Below are positions 1 to 9,121 of a DNA stretch of 64,000 nt, in pieces. The stretch is from positions 2,914,001 to 2,978,000 of the forward strand of contig NZ_OCMY01000001.1 in the NCBI RefSeq assembly GCF_900215435.1, read 5' to 3'. A program made the position numbers and the translations under genes. This DNA comes from Candidatus Pantoea floridensis (GTDB lineage: Bacteria; Pseudomonadota; Gammaproteobacteria; Enterobacterales; Enterobacteriaceae). Position 1 is the first letter of the stretch, and the number at the start of each line of letters is the position of its first letter. The notes under the pieces are model-generated. The model did no database searches, was not told where the DNA came from, and worked only from the letters and a program-made list of their open reading frames with translations.

Positions 1-137
1 GCACCAGTTATCAATATTGGTATGGCCTGCCTAACTTTTACGCCATCACGCGCTATAACCACAGTACGCACTATGCCATGGCGGTGTGGCAGCTGGGTGA
101 AGCCGTCGCGAAAGCGCGCCAGGGCAACATGTTTTAA
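1..137 (+). CDS. mltB: Membrane-bound lytic murein transglycosylase B, C-terminal end (partial)
   Basis: Only the last 44 codons are present, in the frame that begins at base 3; the gene starts left of the window. The visible protein runs through YWYGLPNFYAITRYN and HYAMAVWQLGEAVA and stops at a TAA. This closely matches my recollection of the C-terminus of E. coli MltB, a lipoprotein that cleaves peptidoglycan glycan strands to 1,6-anhydro-muropeptides. The catalytic glutamate and lipobox lie outside the window, so activity cannot be judged. In E. coli mltB sits just before pncC-recA, which agrees with the genes that follow here, although three other genes intervene. A weak hairpin follows the stop. 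Confidence 0.88.
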   Translation, partial: TSYQYWYGLPNFYAITRYNHSTHYAMAVWQLGEAVAKARQGNMF

Positions 138-164
138 TGCTGTCCATGTAAAGTGTATGGGTAT

Positions 165-194
165 AAGATGGCGCCCCTTTTGCGGTGCCATCTT
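165..194 (+). terminator. Possible mltB terminator hairpin
   Basis: AAGATGGC (165-172) pairs with GCCATCTT (187-194) around a 14-base loop. There is no clean T tract, so this may be a weak terminator or a leader structure of yjdM. Confidence 0.35.
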
Positions 195-222
195 CACCGC
201 ATCCGACTTCTGAGGAGCGCTT

Positions 223-558
223 ATGAGTACCGTACCTGCTTGCCCTGCCTGCCAGGCTGATTACACCTGGCAAGATGGCGATAACCTGAATTGCCCATCT
301 TGTGGACATATCTGGACCGCAAATGCCGATGATGCAGCGGAGGGTTTAGTGGTCCGCGATGCGAATGGCAACCTGTTAGTGGATGGCGATAGCGTTACCG
401 TGGTCAAAGATCTTAAGGTTAAAGGCAGCTCTACCACGCTGAAAATGGGTACCAAAGTAAAAAGCATTCGCTTAGTCGAAGGCGATCATAATATTGATTG
501 CAAAATTGATGGCTTTGGTCCGATGAAACTCAAATCTGAGTTTGTGAAAAAGAACTAA
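223..558 (+). CDS. yjdM: PhnA/YjdM family zinc-ribbon protein
   Basis: This 111-residue protein has an N-terminal zinc ribbon made of two CPxC-type knuckles (CPAC near residue 8 and CPSC near residue 25). A compact all-beta PhnA domain follows, with VVKDLKVKG and [18 protein letters not shown]. coli YjdM (once called PhnA) has the same size and layout. The old 'alkylphosphonate uptake' name is historical, and the family has no settled biochemical role. The start is the ATG after GAGGAGCGCTT. It stands alone as a single-gene unit between mltB and a convergent aldolase-family gene. In E. coli yjdM lies elsewhere, near the phn locus, so its presence here is a local rearrangement. Confidence 0.88.
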   Translation: MSTVPACPACQADYTWQDGDNLNCPSCGHIWTANADDAAEGLVVRDANGNLLVDGDSVTVVKDLKVKGSSTTLKMGTKVKSIRLVEGDHNIDCKIDGFGPMKLKSEFVKKN

Positions 559-562
559 TGAC

Positions 563-586
563 AGGACGGCACTGCGCCGTCCTGCC
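563..586. terminator. Hairpin between convergent genes
   Basis: AGGACGGC (563-570) pairs with GCCGTCCT (576-583) with a 5-base loop. It lies between yjdM and the oppositely oriented aldolase gene, so it could end transcription from either side. T runs are short. Confidence 0.5.
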
Positions 587-590
587 TGTT

Positions 591-1478
591 TCAACTCAGC
601 AAACGATCCACGTCCTCGCACTGTTCCGCTGTCAGCTCGCCACCATAATTGCGCGAGTAAGCGTTCATGGAGCCAAATCGGCGAGCAACGGCAGTTTTAA
701 TGGTGGTAACAAAATCATCACCAATGCTGTAAATCGCCATCAGTTTTCCGATGTGCTGTTGGATCTCACAGAGCTGTGCTAAATCGTCCGCGCGCCAGGC
801 CTGCATCGCGCGAGCAAACAGTTCGGGCACAATATTGTTCAATCCTGAAATCACCCCGGATCCGCCCGCTAAAAGATTGGGCAGTAAATATTCGTCGTAG
901 CCGGAAAGCACGGTGAAATCGCTGCGCACCTTTTTCGTTTCTTCAATTAACGCACGGTTGTGCGACAAACAATCCATGGTGTCTTTAATACCGATAAAAT
1001 TAGGCAACTCTGCCGCCAGTTCCGCCACCAGGTTAGGCGTTAAATCGCAGCCGGTGCGTGCAGGAAAATTATAGGCAAACCATTTGCCGCCTAACTGTTT
1101 ATCCAGAGCTTTGAAATAGCTCAGCAGCTGTTTCTGTGTCTGCCCATAATAATAGGGGGGTAACACCATCACAGCATCAAACCCGCTTTGCCAGGCGGCA
1201 TTTGCTAGCTGCAACATATCCGGGATGCAGGTACTTGAGACATTGGCCACCATCGTCAGCGGCGAAAGTTGTCTCGCTTCGCGTATCAGTAATAGCCGCT
1301 CCTGCTGAGTAAGCGATGCAAACTCGCCAATGCTGCCCATCAACAGCAGGGTATCAATACCCGATTGACTGAGACGTGAAAAGTGTCGCCCGAGCGCATC
1401 CATATCCAGATTATTGTTGCTGTCAAAGGGCGTCACTGATGGACACCATACGCCGGTTAATACAGGTTGCGCAGACAT
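591..1478 (-). CDS. Dihydrodipicolinate synthase / N-acetylneuraminate lyase family protein
   Basis: A 295-residue TIM-barrel class I aldolase of the DapA/NanA family. Visible hallmarks are the substrate-loop motif GSIGEFASLT near residue 50, the tyrosine motif YNFPARTG near residue 140, and the Schiff-base lysine in GIKDTMD near residue 165. Family members condense or cleave pyruvate-containing substrates: DHDP synthase, sialic acid lyase, 2-keto-3-deoxy-gluconate aldolase. The GSxGEF loop and lack of close DapA similarity suggest a sugar-acid aldolase rather than lysine synthesis, but the substrate is not determined. I chose the ATG at 1478 because GGAG sits 7 bases upstream; two in-frame ATGs just before it have poor spacing. 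The gene is divergent from tam and convergent with yjdM. Confidence 0.82.
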   Translation of the reverse strand: MSAQPVLTGVWCPSVTPFDSNNNLDMDALGRHFSRLSQSGIDTLLLMGSIGEFASLTQQERLLLIREARQLSPLTMVANVSSTCIPDMLQLANAAWQSGFDAVMVLPPYYYGQTQKQLLSYFKALDKQLGGKWFAYNFPARTGCDLTPNLVAELAAELPNFIGIKDTMDCLSHNRALIEETKKVRSDFTVLSGYDEYLLPNLLAGGSGVISGLNNIVPELFARAMQAWRADDLAQLCEIQQHIGKLMAIYSIGDDFVTTIKTAVARRFGSMNAYSRNYGGELTAEQCEDVDRLLS

Positions 1479-1642
1479 AGCTATCTCCATCATAAAAATG
1501 AAACATCATTTTAATTTAGTGTCATCTACGTACGCTAACCAGTCGGCGGGGCCAAAAAGGTGAGGCACCGCACTTTTCTCTTTCTATTCTGAAGAGAAAA
1601 GCAGGTAGTGTGTGCCTCTTCAGCCAAGACAGGAGCATTGCC

Positions 1643-2419
1643 ATGCAAGACTGGAATCCACAGTTGTATCGTCAATTCGAATCTGAGCGTACGCGTCCGG
1701 CGCGAGAGCTATTGGAGCGTATACCGCACACAGATGTGCGCTTTGCTACCGATCTTGGCTGCGGCCCTGGAAACAGTACGGAGTTGTTGACCCACGCCTG
1801 GCCGAATGCGCAGATAACCGGCATTGACAGCTCTGAAGCGATGTTGGTGCAGGCACGTGAGCGGCTACCAAATTGCCATTTTCAGCAGGCGGATATTCGC
1901 ACCTGGCAAGCCGAGCAACCGCAGCAGGTCATCTATGCAAACGCTTCATTACAGTGGTTAACCGATCACCCTACCTTACTGCCACATCTGGTGAACCAGC
2001 TTGCCGTCGGTGGTGTATTGGCTATTCAAATGCCCGACAATCTTGAAGAACCATCACACCGCTTGATGCGTGAAGTCGCTGCGAGTGAAAAATGGCAGGG
2101 GCTGATTTCGCCGCAGGCGGCCGACCGCAAACGGCTGCTCACCACCGATCGCTATTACGATCTGTTAATTGATGCGGGCTGTCAGGTTGATATCTGGCGT
2201 ACGACCTATTATCACCTGATGGCGGATACGCAGGGCATCATTACCTGGTTGCGCGCCACCGGGCTACGTCCTTTCCTCTCGGCGCTGGATGAAGCGCAGC
2301 AAGCTGCCTTTCTCCATGATTACCATCAGGCACTGATTCCTGCCTATCCTGTTCGCAATGATGGCCGGGTTTTGCTGGCTTTCCCGCGACTGTTTATGGT
2401 TGCAGTGAAAACCCGTTAA
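1643..2419 (+). CDS. tam: Trans-aconitate 2-methyltransferase
   Basis: This 258-residue class I SAM-dependent methyltransferase closely resembles E. coli Tam (252 residues). It begins [19 protein letters not shown], then has the SAM-binding motif DLGCGPGNS near residue 36, the acidic motif GIDSSEAM, and ANASLQW after strand 4. The C-terminal half carries [10 protein letters not shown] and TGLRPFL, both Tam-specific. Tam methylates trans-aconitate, a spontaneous inhibitor of the citric acid cycle, in the cytosol. The start is the ATG at 1643 behind AGGAG; the longer upstream reading lacks homology. It is divergent from the aldolase gene and about 100 bases ahead of pncC. Confidence 0.93.
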   Translation: MQDWNPQLYRQFESERTRPARELLERIPHTDVRFATDLGCGPGNSTELLTHAWPNAQITGIDSSEAMLVQARERLPNCHFQQADIRTWQAEQPQQVIYANASLQWLTDHPTLLPHLVNQLAVGGVLAIQMPDNLEEPSHRLMREVAASEKWQGLISPQAADRKRLLTTDRYYDLLIDAGCQVDIWRTTYYHLMADTQGIITWLRATGLRPFLSALDEAQQAAFLHDYHQALIPAYPVRNDGRVLLAFPRLFMVAVKTR

Positions 2420-2521
2420 GGTAACTGGAAGCGAGTGCGCAGAATTGGTCGATCAAGGTTGAAAAGGGCTTTTCGGCGCACCATTTACTGCTAACGTTAA
2501 GCGCCACACCGGGAGAAGCCA

Positions 2522-3016
2522 ATGAACGATGAACAGTTACAGCACTTAAGTCGCCACATTGGCGAGCAGTTGAAGAGACGTAAGGCCACGGTAACCGCGG
2601 CGGAATCGTGTACCGGGGGCTGGATTGCCAAAGTGTTTACTGACATTAGCGGAAGCTCCGCCTGGTTTGAGCGCGGTTTCGTGACGTACAGTAATGAAGC
2701 TAAGCAGCAGATGGTGGGCGTACATCGTACGACATTAGAGCAGTATGGCGCCGTTAGCGAACAAACTGTGCGTGAAATGGCAAGTGGCGCCAGGCAGGCA
2801 GCGTCGGCAGAATACGCAATTGCTGTCAGTGGCATTGCGGGACCGGATGGCGGCTCTGTCGATAAACCAGTGGGTACCGTCTGGTTTGCTATTGCGGGTC
2901 CAGAGGGGCGCGTATTAGCGCAGCGTAAGATCTTTGCCGGTGACCGGGATGCAGTACGTCGTCAGTCAGTAGCCTGGGCGCTACAAACACTGCTTGATGA
3001 ATTTCTGACAAATTAA
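2522..3016 (+). CDS. pncC: Nicotinamide-nucleotide amidase
   Basis: A 164-residue stand-alone CinA C-terminal domain protein (older names ygaD, cinA-C). The diagnostic stretch AAESCTGGWIAK near residue 27 and AVSGIAGPDGGS near residue 102 are the conserved active-site loops. The enzyme deamidates nicotinamide mononucleotide to nicotinate mononucleotide, recycling NMN made by DNA ligase. The start ATG follows GGGAGAAGCCA. It lies immediately upstream of recA, as in E. coli, and stops just before the recA promoter. The CinA N-terminal domain is absent, as expected for the enterobacterial short form. Confidence 0.94.
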   Translation: MNDEQLQHLSRHIGEQLKRRKATVTAAESCTGGWIAKVFTDISGSSAWFERGFVTYSNEAKQQMVGVHRTTLEQYGAVSEQTVREMASGARQAASAEYAIAVSGIAGPDGGSVDKPVGTVWFAIAGPEGRVLAQRKIFAGDRDAVRRQSVAWALQTLLDEFLTN

Positions 3017-3018
3017 AC

Positions 3019-3046
3019 TTGATACTGTATGACCATACAGTATAAT
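3019..3046 (+). promoter_or_regulatory. recA promoter with LexA (SOS) box
   Basis: TTGATA (3019-3024) and TATAAT (3041-3046) are separated by 16 bases. Between and over them lies a LexA operator at 3023-3042 of the form CTGT-N8-ACAG, with flanking TA on each side. This matches the E. coli recA operator almost exactly, so LexA repression and SOS induction are expected. The recA start codon is about 60 bases downstream. Confidence 0.95.
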
Positions 3047-3108
3047 TAGCAGCAACAGAACGAGCGACATACTTGATGTCGGCTCACCCAGCATGATTAG
3101 GAGTAGAA

Positions 3109-4179
3109 ATGGCGATCGACGAGAATAAACAGAAGGCTTTAGCTGCCGCACTGGGCCAGATTGAGAAGCAATTTGGTAAAGGCTCCATCATGCGCTTGGG
3201 TGAAGACCGCTCAATGGATGTCGAAACCATCTCTACGGGTTCACTGTCACTGGATATCGCGCTTGGCGCGGGTGGCTTGCCGATGGGACGTATCGTTGAG
3301 ATTTACGGACCAGAATCTTCAGGCAAAACTACGCTGACCCTGCAGGTTATTGCTGCCGCGCAGCGCAAAGGCAAAACCTGCGCCTTTATCGATGCTGAAC
3401 ACGCGCTGGATCCCGTGTATGCGAAAAAACTGGGTGTCGATATCGACAACCTGCTGTGCTCGCAGCCGGACACCGGCGAGCAAGCGCTGGAGATCTGTGA
3501 TGCGCTGGCACGCTCAGGTGCGGTTGACGTGATCATCGTCGACTCCGTGGCAGCACTGACGCCTAAAGCGGAAATTGAAGGCGAGATCGGTGATTCGCAC
3601 ATGGGTCTGGCCGCGCGTATGATGAGCCAGGCGATGCGTAAGCTGGCCGGTAACCTGAAGCAGTCCAACACGCTGCTGATCTTCATCAACCAGATTCGTA
3701 TGAAAATTGGTGTGATGTTCGGTAACCCAGAAACCACAACCGGTGGTAATGCACTGAAATTCTACGCCTCTGTCCGCTTGGATATCCGCCGCATCGGTGC
3801 GATCAAAGAGGGCGATGAAGTGGTGGGTAGCGAAACCCGCGTGAAAGTCGTGAAGAACAAAATTGCGGCACCGTTTAAGCAGGCTGAATTCCAGATCATG
3901 TACGGCGAAGGTATTAACACCTTTGGTGAATTGGTGGATCTTGGCGTGAAACACAAACTGGTTGAAAAAGCCGGTGCGTGGTACAGCTATAACGGTGAGA
4001 AAATTGGTCAAGGTAAAGCGAACTCAACCAACTTCCTCAAAGAGAATCCGGCGATCGCTAATGAAATCGACAAGAAGTTACGTGACTTGCTGTTGAGCGG
4101 AGATGCCGCGGCGGCAGAGACTACGACTATCTCTGCTGAGGATCGCGAAGAAGCTAGCGAAACCAACGAAGATTTCTAA
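3109..4179 (+). CDS. recA: Recombinase A
   Basis: RecA forms ATP-dependent filaments on single-stranded DNA, drives homologous strand exchange and acts as co-protease for LexA and UmuD. The 356-residue product carries Walker A GPESSGKT at residues 67-74, the DNA-binding L2 region [22 protein letters not shown], and an acidic C-terminal tail ending ETNEDF that is typical of enterobacterial RecA. Start ATG follows TAGGAGTAGAA. It is expressed from the SOS promoter at 3019-3046; a strong terminator follows, with recX beyond it. Confidence 0.99.
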   Translation: MAIDENKQKALAAALGQIEKQFGKGSIMRLGEDRSMDVETISTGSLSLDIALGAGGLPMGRIVEIYGPESSGKTTLTLQVIAAAQRKGKTCAFIDAEHALDPVYAKKLGVDIDNLLCSQPDTGEQALEICDALARSGAVDVIIVDSVAALTPKAEIEGEIGDSHMGLAARMMSQAMRKLAGNLKQSNTLLIFINQIRMKIGVMFGNPETTTGGNALKFYASVRLDIRRIGAIKEGDEVVGSETRVKVVKNKIAAPFKQAEFQIMYGEGINTFGELVDLGVKHKLVEKAGAWYSYNGEKIGQGKANSTNFLKENPAIANEIDKKLRDLLLSGDAAAAETTTISAEDREEASETNEDF

Positions 4180-4185
4180 AATAAC

Positions 4186-4213
4186 AACGGGAGCAGAAAT
4201 GCTCCCGTTTTGC
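4186..4213 (+). terminator. recA terminator
   Basis: AACGGGAGC pairs with GCTCCCGTT around AGAAAT and is followed by TTTT. Partial readthrough into recX is known in E. coli and is plausible here. Confidence 0.88.
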
Positions 4214-4295
4214 TTTTCCCCTGCCAGCGCTTTTCCTCCTCGTCTTCTTGCTTTACCCTGCGACCCTGCACGACGGTTAGAACAAGGTTGATCAC

Positions 4296-4808
4296 ATGTC
4301 ATCATCATCAGCGGCACCTGCACCAACATATTCCCGTTTACTCGACCGTGCCATGCGCATTCTTGCGCAGCGTGACCATAGCCGCGAAGAGTTGAAGCGT
4401 AAACTTCAGCTCTCTTCCCAACGCGCCGCTTACCTACAGCAGCAAGAAAACATACCGATTCCAGAAGAGTTACTGGATAAAGTTCTCGACTGGTGTCAGG
4501 AAAGCGGATGGTTAAACGACCAGCGCTTTACTGAACGCTTCATTCAAAGCCGTGCCCGCAAGGGGTATGGTCCTCAGCGCGTCCGGATGGAGCTGCAGCA
4601 AAAAGGGATCGACCGGGACGAGATTAACCAGGCTCTATTTGATACAGAGGTTGACTGGAGCCAGTGTGCTGCCGATCTCGCCAGGCGCAAGTTTGGCGAG
4701 CCATTGCCCCAAACCTGGGCTGAGAAAAGCAAAGTGCAGCGCTTTTTAATGTCAAAAGGCTTTATGATGGAAGATATTCAGGCTGTTTTCAGAAATAGTG
4801 ACGACTGA
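4296..4808 (+). CDS. recX: Regulatory protein RecX
   Basis: RecX (OraA) binds RecA filaments, blocks their extension and dampens recombinase and co-protease activity. This 170-residue copy is close to the E. coli length (166). It is a set of small three-helix repeats, seen in REELKRKLQ, DQRFTERFIQSRARKGYGPQRVRMELQQKGI and the C-terminal FLMSKGFMMEDIQAVF. The N-terminus is Ser/Ala rich. It follows recA directly, as in other Enterobacterales, and is probably fed by readthrough of the recA terminator. The ATG at 4296 follows a modest AAGG. Confidence 0.95.
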   Translation: MSSSSAAPAPTYSRLLDRAMRILAQRDHSREELKRKLQLSSQRAAYLQQQENIPIPEELLDKVLDWCQESGWLNDQRFTERFIQSRARKGYGPQRVRMELQQKGIDRDEINQALFDTEVDWSQCAADLARRKFGEPLPQTWAEKSKVQRFLMSKGFMMEDIQAVFRNSDD

Positions 4809-4943
4809 AAGGCGATGTGATTTTACTTCCCACTGAAGAAAATTTATCTTATTCCCACTTTTTGTTCCTCAATCAGCGGCAGGCCGGATGGATGTGGTTT
4901 GTCTGCGAAAGGGAACGTTCGTTAGCGTGATTCCAGGAATTTT

Positions 4944-7571
4944 ATGAGCAAGAGCACTGCTGAGATCCGTCAAGCGTTTCTCGATTTTTTTCATAGCAAG
5001 GGGCATCAGGTTGTAGCTAGTAGCTCCCTCGTGCCAAACAACGATCCGACATTGCTGTTTACCAATGCCGGAATGGTCCAGTTTAAAGACGTTTTCCTCG
5101 GGCAGGACAAGCGCGACTATAGCCGTGCAACTACGTCCCAACGTTGTGTACGTGCCGGTGGCAAGCATAACGATTTAGAAAACGTGGGCTACACGGCGCG
5201 TCACCACACCTTCTTTGAAATGTTGGGCAACTTCAGCTTTGGCGATTACTTCAAGAAAGAGGCGATCGCTTATGCATGGGAACTGCTGACGGGTGAGCAG
5301 TGGTTTAAGCTGCCAAAAGAGCGTCTCTGGGTGACCGTCTATGAAACTGACGATGAAGCCTTTGAAATTTGGGCCAACGATATTGGTGTACCGCGTGAGC
5401 GTATTATCCGTATCGGTGACAACAAAGGCAGCGCCTACGCATCTGATAATTTCTGGCAGATGGGCGACACTGGCCCTTGTGGCCCGTGCACCGAGATTTT
5501 CTACGATCATGGCGATCATATCTGGGGTGGCCCTCCGGGCAGCCCGGAAGAGGATGGCGATCGTTACATCGAGATCTGGAACATCGTCTTTATGCAGTTT
5601 AACCGTCAGGCCGACGGTACCATGCAGCCGCTGCCAAAACCTTCCGTCGATACCGGTATGGGGCTGGAGCGTATTGCTGCGGTGTTGCAGCACGTTAACT
5701 CCAACTACGAAATCGACCTTTTTGCCAAATTGATCAAATCCGTTGCGCAGGTGACTGGTGCGACCGATCTGGATAATAAGTCGCTGCGCGTTATTGCTGA
5801 CCATATTCGCTCTTGCGCCTTCCTGATCGCCGATGGTGTGATCCCGTCGAATGAAAACCACGGCTATGTATTGCGTCGTATCATTCGTCGCGCAGTGCGT
5901 CATGGCAACATGCTGGGGGCGAAAGATGCCTTCTTTTACAAGCTGGTAGCGCCATTGATTGAAGTGATGGGCGCAGCGGGTGAAGATCTGAAGCGTCAGC
6001 AGAAGCATGTTGAAAATGCGCTGAAAAATGAAGAAGAGCAGTTTGCTAAAACTCTGGAGCGTGGACTGGCGCTGCTGGATGATGAACTGGCGAAATTGCA
6101 GGGCGATACGCTTGACGGCGAAACGGTCTTCCGTTTGTACGATACCTTCGGCTTCCCGGCGGATCTGACGGCTGATGTGTGCCGCGAACGCAATCTGAAG
6201 ATCGATGAAGCGGGCTTTGAAGCGGCAATGGAACAACAACGCCAGCGCGCGCGTGAAGCCAGTGGTTTTGGTGCTGACTACAACAATGTTATCCGCATTG
6301 ACGCTGCGACCAACTTTAAAGGTTATGACCATCTGGAACTGAATGCTGTTGTTCAGGCGCTGTTCGTTGATGGCCAGCAAGTTGAGCAGATTGACGCAGG
6401 CCAGGATGCGGTTGTCGTTCTCGAGGAAACGCCATTTTACGGCGAGTCGGGTGGACAGGTTGGCGATACCGGCGTGCTGACTGGGCAGAATGCTGAATTT
6501 AGCGTTCAGGATACGCAGAAGTATGGTAAAGCAATTGGTCATATCGGTAAGCTGAGCCACGGTCAATTACGCGTTGGCGATCGTTTACATGCGCAGGTTG
6601 ATGAAGCTCGCCGCGCACGCATTCGACTGAACCACTCCGCCACGCACTTGCTGCATGCTGCGCTGCGTCAGGTTTTAGGTGACCACGTTGGACAGAAAGG
6701 CTCACTGGTTAACGACAAGTATCTGCGTTTCGACTTCTCGCATTTTGAGGCGATGAAGCCGCAGGAAATCCGTCAGGTTGAGGATATTGTCAATGCGCAG
6801 ATTCGCCGCAACCTTGCGGTTGAAACGGAGATCATGGACCTCGACGACGCGAAACAGAAAGGCGCAATGGCGCTGTTTGGCGAGAAATATGATCAGCGCG
6901 TCCGTGTGCTGACCATGGGCGATTTCTCTACCGAGCTGTGTGGTGGTATCCACGCACTTCGTACCGGTGATATCGGTCTGTTCCGTATTCAGTCTGAATC
7001 GGGTACTGCGGCCGGTGTACGTCGTATCGAAGCCGTAACGGGTGAAGGCGCACTGGCGCAAATTAATGCGCAGAGCCAACAGTTGCAGGATGTCGCGCAG
7101 CTGGTGAAGGCCAACAGCAGTAATCTCAACGAGAAAGTGCGCGGCCTGGTTGATCACGTCCGCGCGCTGGAAAAAGAGTTACAACAACTTCGCGATCAGC
7201 AAGCAGCGCAGGAAAGCGCTTCACTGAGCAGCAAAGCAGTTGAAATTAAAGGCACTAAGTTGTTAGTGAAAGAACTGAGCAATGTTGAGCCAAAAATGTT
7301 GCGTACCATGGTTGACGATCTGAAAAACCAGTTAGGTTCTGCCATTATCGTGCTGGCAACCGTTGATGAAGGAAAAGTTTCACTGATTGCTGGCGTGACC
7401 AAAGATCTCACTGACCGCGTAAAAGCTGGCGAACTGGTGGGCGAACTGGCCTCTCAGGTTGGCGGTAAAGGCGGTGGTCGCCCAGATATGGCTCAGGCAG
7501 GCGGAACCGATCCGCAGGCGCTGGCTGGCGCGCTGGCTGGCGTGCAGGAATGGGTCAGTAACCGACTGTAA
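4944..7571 (+). CDS. alaS: Alanyl-tRNA synthetase
   Basis: An 875-residue class II synthetase that charges tRNA-Ala and hydrolyses mischarged Ser/Gly-tRNA-Ala. Visible parts are the N-terminal aminoacylation core ([34 protein letters not shown]), a tRNA recognition domain, the editing domain with zinc ligands HSATH and CGGIH, a coiled coil, and the C-Ala domain with the glycine-rich [15 protein letters not shown] near the end. The editing motif reads [10 protein letters not shown] where most homologues have CGGTHASRTG (see findings). It lies between recX and csrA, as in E. coli. The ATG at 4944 follows AGGAATTTT. Confidence 0.98.
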   Translation: MSKSTAEIRQAFLDFFHSKGHQVVASSSLVPNNDPTLLFTNAGMVQFKDVFLGQDKRDYSRATTSQRCVRAGGKHNDLENVGYTARHHTFFEMLGNFSFGDYFKKEAIAYAWELLTGEQWFKLPKERLWVTVYETDDEAFEIWANDIGVPRERIIRIGDNKGSAYASDNFWQMGDTGPCGPCTEIFYDHGDHIWGGPPGSPEEDGDRYIEIWNIVFMQFNRQADGTMQPLPKPSVDTGMGLERIAAVLQHVNSNYEIDLFAKLIKSVAQVTGATDLDNKSLRVIADHIRSCAFLIADGVIPSNENHGYVLRRIIRRAVRHGNMLGAKDAFFYKLVAPLIEVMGAAGEDLKRQQKHVENALKNEEEQFAKTLERGLALLDDELAKLQGDTLDGETVFRLYDTFGFPADLTADVCRERNLKIDEAGFEAAMEQQRQRAREASGFGADYNNVIRIDAATNFKGYDHLELNAVVQALFVDGQQVEQIDAGQDAVVVLEETPFYGESGGQVGDTGVLTGQNAEFSVQDTQKYGKAIGHIGKLSHGQLRVGDRLHAQVDEARRARIRLNHSATHLLHAALRQVLGDHVGQKGSLVNDKYLRFDFSHFEAMKPQEIRQVEDIVNAQIRRNLAVETEIMDLDDAKQKGAMALFGEKYDQRVRVLTMGDFSTELCGGIHALRTGDIGLFRIQSESGTAAGVRRIEAVTGEGALAQINAQSQQLQDVAQLVKANSSNLNEKVRGLVDHVRALEKELQQLRDQQAAQESASLSSKAVEIKGTKLLVKELSNVEPKMLRTMVDDLKNQLGSAIIVLATVDEGKVSLIAGVTKDLTDRVKAGELVGELASQVGGKGGGRPDMAQAGGTDPQALAGALAGVQEWVSNRL

Positions 7572-7594
7572 CGTATAAAACTTCGCATTGTGAT

Positions 7595-7627
7595 AAGCGC
7601 CAGAAGCCCGTTTTCTGGCGCTTTTTT
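7595..7627 (+). terminator. alaS terminator
   Basis: AAGCGCCAGAA (7595-7605) pairs with TTCTGGCGCTT (7613-7623), followed by TTTT. This is a classic intrinsic terminator. Confidence 0.92.
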
Positions 7628-7820
7628 AACGCGGTGCGCACCAGGTAATGACAAAGTCCGGTTGATGTAGTGTATTTCGGCTAAACTAACTATCAGCAGA
7701 ATGTATTGGCATGGCGAAGCACAATGGTGTATTTGTCATAGGCATTGTTCAGCGTTATATGATGGATACGGCCGGGAGACCGAACAAGCCCGACTCTTTT
7801 AATCTTTCAAGGAGCAAAGA

Positions 7821-8006
7821 ATGCTTATTCTAACTCGTCGAGTTGGTGAAACCCTCATGATTGGCGATGAGGTGACTGTAACGGTGCTGGGTGTTAAGGG
7901 TAACCAAGTCCGCATTGGTGTTAACGCGCCTAAAGAAGTTTCGGTACATCGCGAAGAGATCTATCAGCGTATTCAAGCCGAAAAAACTCAGCAAACGAGT
8001 TACTAA
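7821..8006 (+). CDS. csrA: Carbon storage regulator CsrA
   Basis: The 61-residue global post-transcriptional regulator. It forms a domain-swapped dimer that binds GGA motifs in mRNA leaders and is titrated by CsrB/CsrC-type RNAs. The sequence begins [20 protein letters not shown] and has the RNA-binding strand [12 protein letters not shown]; both edges are invariant in enterobacteria. The ATG follows AAGGAGCAAAGA, which itself contains a GGA and fits the known autoregulation of csrA. The 249-base alaS-csrA spacer holds the alaS terminator and then presumably the csrA promoters, which I did not resolve. Confidence 0.98.
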   Translation: MLILTRRVGETLMIGDEVTVTVLGVKGNQVRIGVNAPKEVSVHREEIYQRIQAEKTQQTSY

Positions 8007-8013
8007 CGGATTC

Positions 8014-8039
8014 AGCGCCTCGCTAATCAGCGAGGCGCT
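8014..8039 (+). terminator. csrA hairpin, likely terminator
   Basis: AGCGCCTCGCT pairs perfectly with AGCGAGGCGCT over a 4-base loop. The following sequence is T-rich but interrupted. Beyond it, 8040-8230 shows no gene; it is T/C-rich spacer before the tRNA promoter. Confidence 0.7.
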
Positions 8040-8230
8040 ACCGGTTTCCTCTATCTTTCTGCCTTTTCTCTCTCTTTCTCTCTCATCTTCCTTTCGCGTT
8101 CCTGAATGTCTTTGTTCCCATTTTATTATCTGTAATGTCCTTTCTTTGTTGATAAATCACTCTTTTTGTCGTCAAAACATCCGAATTGAGTGTCATTTGT
8201 GCAATCAAACAAATGGCTGGAAATAAATGT

Positions 8231-8258
8231 TTGACTTATAAGTCCGGGAAAGTAATAT
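8231..8258 (+). promoter_or_regulatory. Promoter of the serV-arg tRNA operon
   Basis: TTGACT and TAATAT are separated by 16 bases and followed by a GC-rich discriminator (GTGCGCC). That discriminator is typical of stringently controlled stable RNA promoters. The first tRNA begins about 60 bases downstream. Confidence 0.78.
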
Positions 8259-8321
8259 GTGCGCCACGCAGTGCCGATGAGCAGAAACAAGTTCAGAAGC
8301 ACGGTTCGGAAGAACGCGTAA

Positions 8322-8414
8322 GGTGAGGTGGCCGAGAGGCTGAAGGCGCTCCCCTGCTAAGGGAGTATGCGGTCAAAAGCTGCATCCGGGGTTCGAATCC
8401 CCGCCTCACCGCCA
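8322..8414 (+). tRNA. serV: tRNA-Ser (anticodon GCT)
   Basis: A 93-base gene including the encoded CCA. The acceptor stem pairs GGTGAGG with CCTCACC, the anticodon loop reads CTGCTAA with anticodon GCT, and there is a long variable arm as in all tRNA-Ser. It heads the tRNA operon downstream of csrA, the same place as serV in E. coli. Confidence 0.97.
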
Positions 8415-8422
8415 TTTCCGAT

Positions 8423-8499
8423 GCATCCATAGCTCAGCTGGATAGAGTACTCGGCTACGAACCGAGCGGTCGGAGGTTCGAATCCTCCTGGATGCACCA
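8423..8499 (+). tRNA. argV: tRNA-Arg (anticodon ACG), copy 1
   Basis: A 77-base gene with GCATCCA/TGGATGC acceptor stem, anticodon ACG in CTACGAA, TTCGAAT T-loop and encoded CCA. It begins 8 bases after tRNA-Ser. The wobble A is expected to be deaminated to inosine. It is identical to the three following copies. Confidence 0.97.
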
Positions 8500-8584
8500 T
8501 TCGGAAAGATGAAGTAAGAATGAACGAGCAGTTCCTTTCATGGTGAGTTGTTAGCACCCTGCGTTGTACAAGAATTAATTCGAT

Positions 8585-8661
8585 GCATCCATAGCTCAGC
8601 TGGATAGAGTACTCGGCTACGAACCGAGCGGTCGGAGGTTCGAATCCTCCTGGATGCACCA
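8585..8661 (+). tRNA. argY: tRNA-Arg (anticodon ACG), copy 2
   Basis: Identical 77-base gene, separated from copy 1 by an 85-base spacer unlike the other spacers in the cluster. Gene symbols for the four copies are assigned by position only, following E. coli argVYZQ. Confidence 0.96.
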
Positions 8662-8716
8662 TTCTTCGTATCATCCTCAGGTTGTTTCAGTTAGTCCATC
8701 GTAAGAAAACCTCAAT

Positions 8717-8793
8717 GCATCCATAGCTCAGCTGGATAGAGTACTCGGCTACGAACCGAGCGGTCGGAGGTTCGAATCCTCCTGGATGCACCA
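8717..8793 (+). tRNA. argZ: tRNA-Arg (anticodon ACG), copy 3
   Basis: Identical 77-base gene inside the first unit of the 266-bp tandem duplication, with encoded CCA. It is followed by an RtT-like element. Confidence 0.96.
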
Positions 8794-8855
8794 TATTCTC
8801 GGATATGGAAAGTGCCTCAGTGTGTCATGACGTGATAAACGTTCAGTAAGCACTA

Positions 8856-8927
8856 AGGAGGATAACGTTGCTTTAGCAACGGCCCGAAGGGCAAGGCGAT
8901 AGCCGAGTAATCCTCCTGGATGCACCA
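8856..8927 (+). ncRNA. RtT-like tRNA-tail element, copy 1
   Basis: AGGAGGAT (8856-8863) can pair with ATCCTCCT (8910-8917). The pairing encloses three small hairpins: CGTTGC/GCAACG, GCCC/GGGC and GGC/GCC. The element ends in 19 bases identical to the 3' end of the flanking tRNA-Arg, including CCA. This fits the RtT RNA known from the E. coli tyrT operon, where a spacer repeat carries a copied tRNA 3' end and is released during processing. Function is unresolved. Confidence 0.65.
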
Positions 8928-8982
8928 TTCTTCGTATCATCCTCAGGTTGTTTCAGTTAGTCCATCGTAAGAAAACCTCAAT

Positions 8983-9059
8983 GCATCCATAGCTCAGCTG
9001 GATAGAGTACTCGGCTACGAACCGAGCGGTCGGAGGTTCGAATCCTCCTGGATGCACCA
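8983..9059 (+). tRNA. argQ: tRNA-Arg (anticodon ACG), copy 4
   Basis: Identical 77-base gene in the second tandem unit, exactly 266 bases after copy 3. It is the last tRNA of the operon; E. coli also has four Arg copies here. I saw no convincing intrinsic terminator between 9193 and yqaB. Confidence 0.96.
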
Positions 9060-9121
9060 TATTCTCGGATATGGAAAGTGCCTCAGTGTGTCATGACGTG
9101 ATAAACGTTCAGTAAGCACTA

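Noticed and set aside
3514..4011. 165-codon minus-strand frame over recA
   Set aside because: It is antisense to an essential conserved gene with no start signals or homology.
5175..6566. 463-codon open frame on the minus strand
   Set aside because: It lies wholly opposite alaS, has no ribosome binding site of its own and reads as unrelated composition. It is a shadow of the alaS codon pattern.
8357..8940. Minus-strand frames coding [18 protein letters not shown] peptides
   Set aside because: These are the antisense of tRNA-Ser and tRNA-Arg genes, a well-known false protein in annotation.
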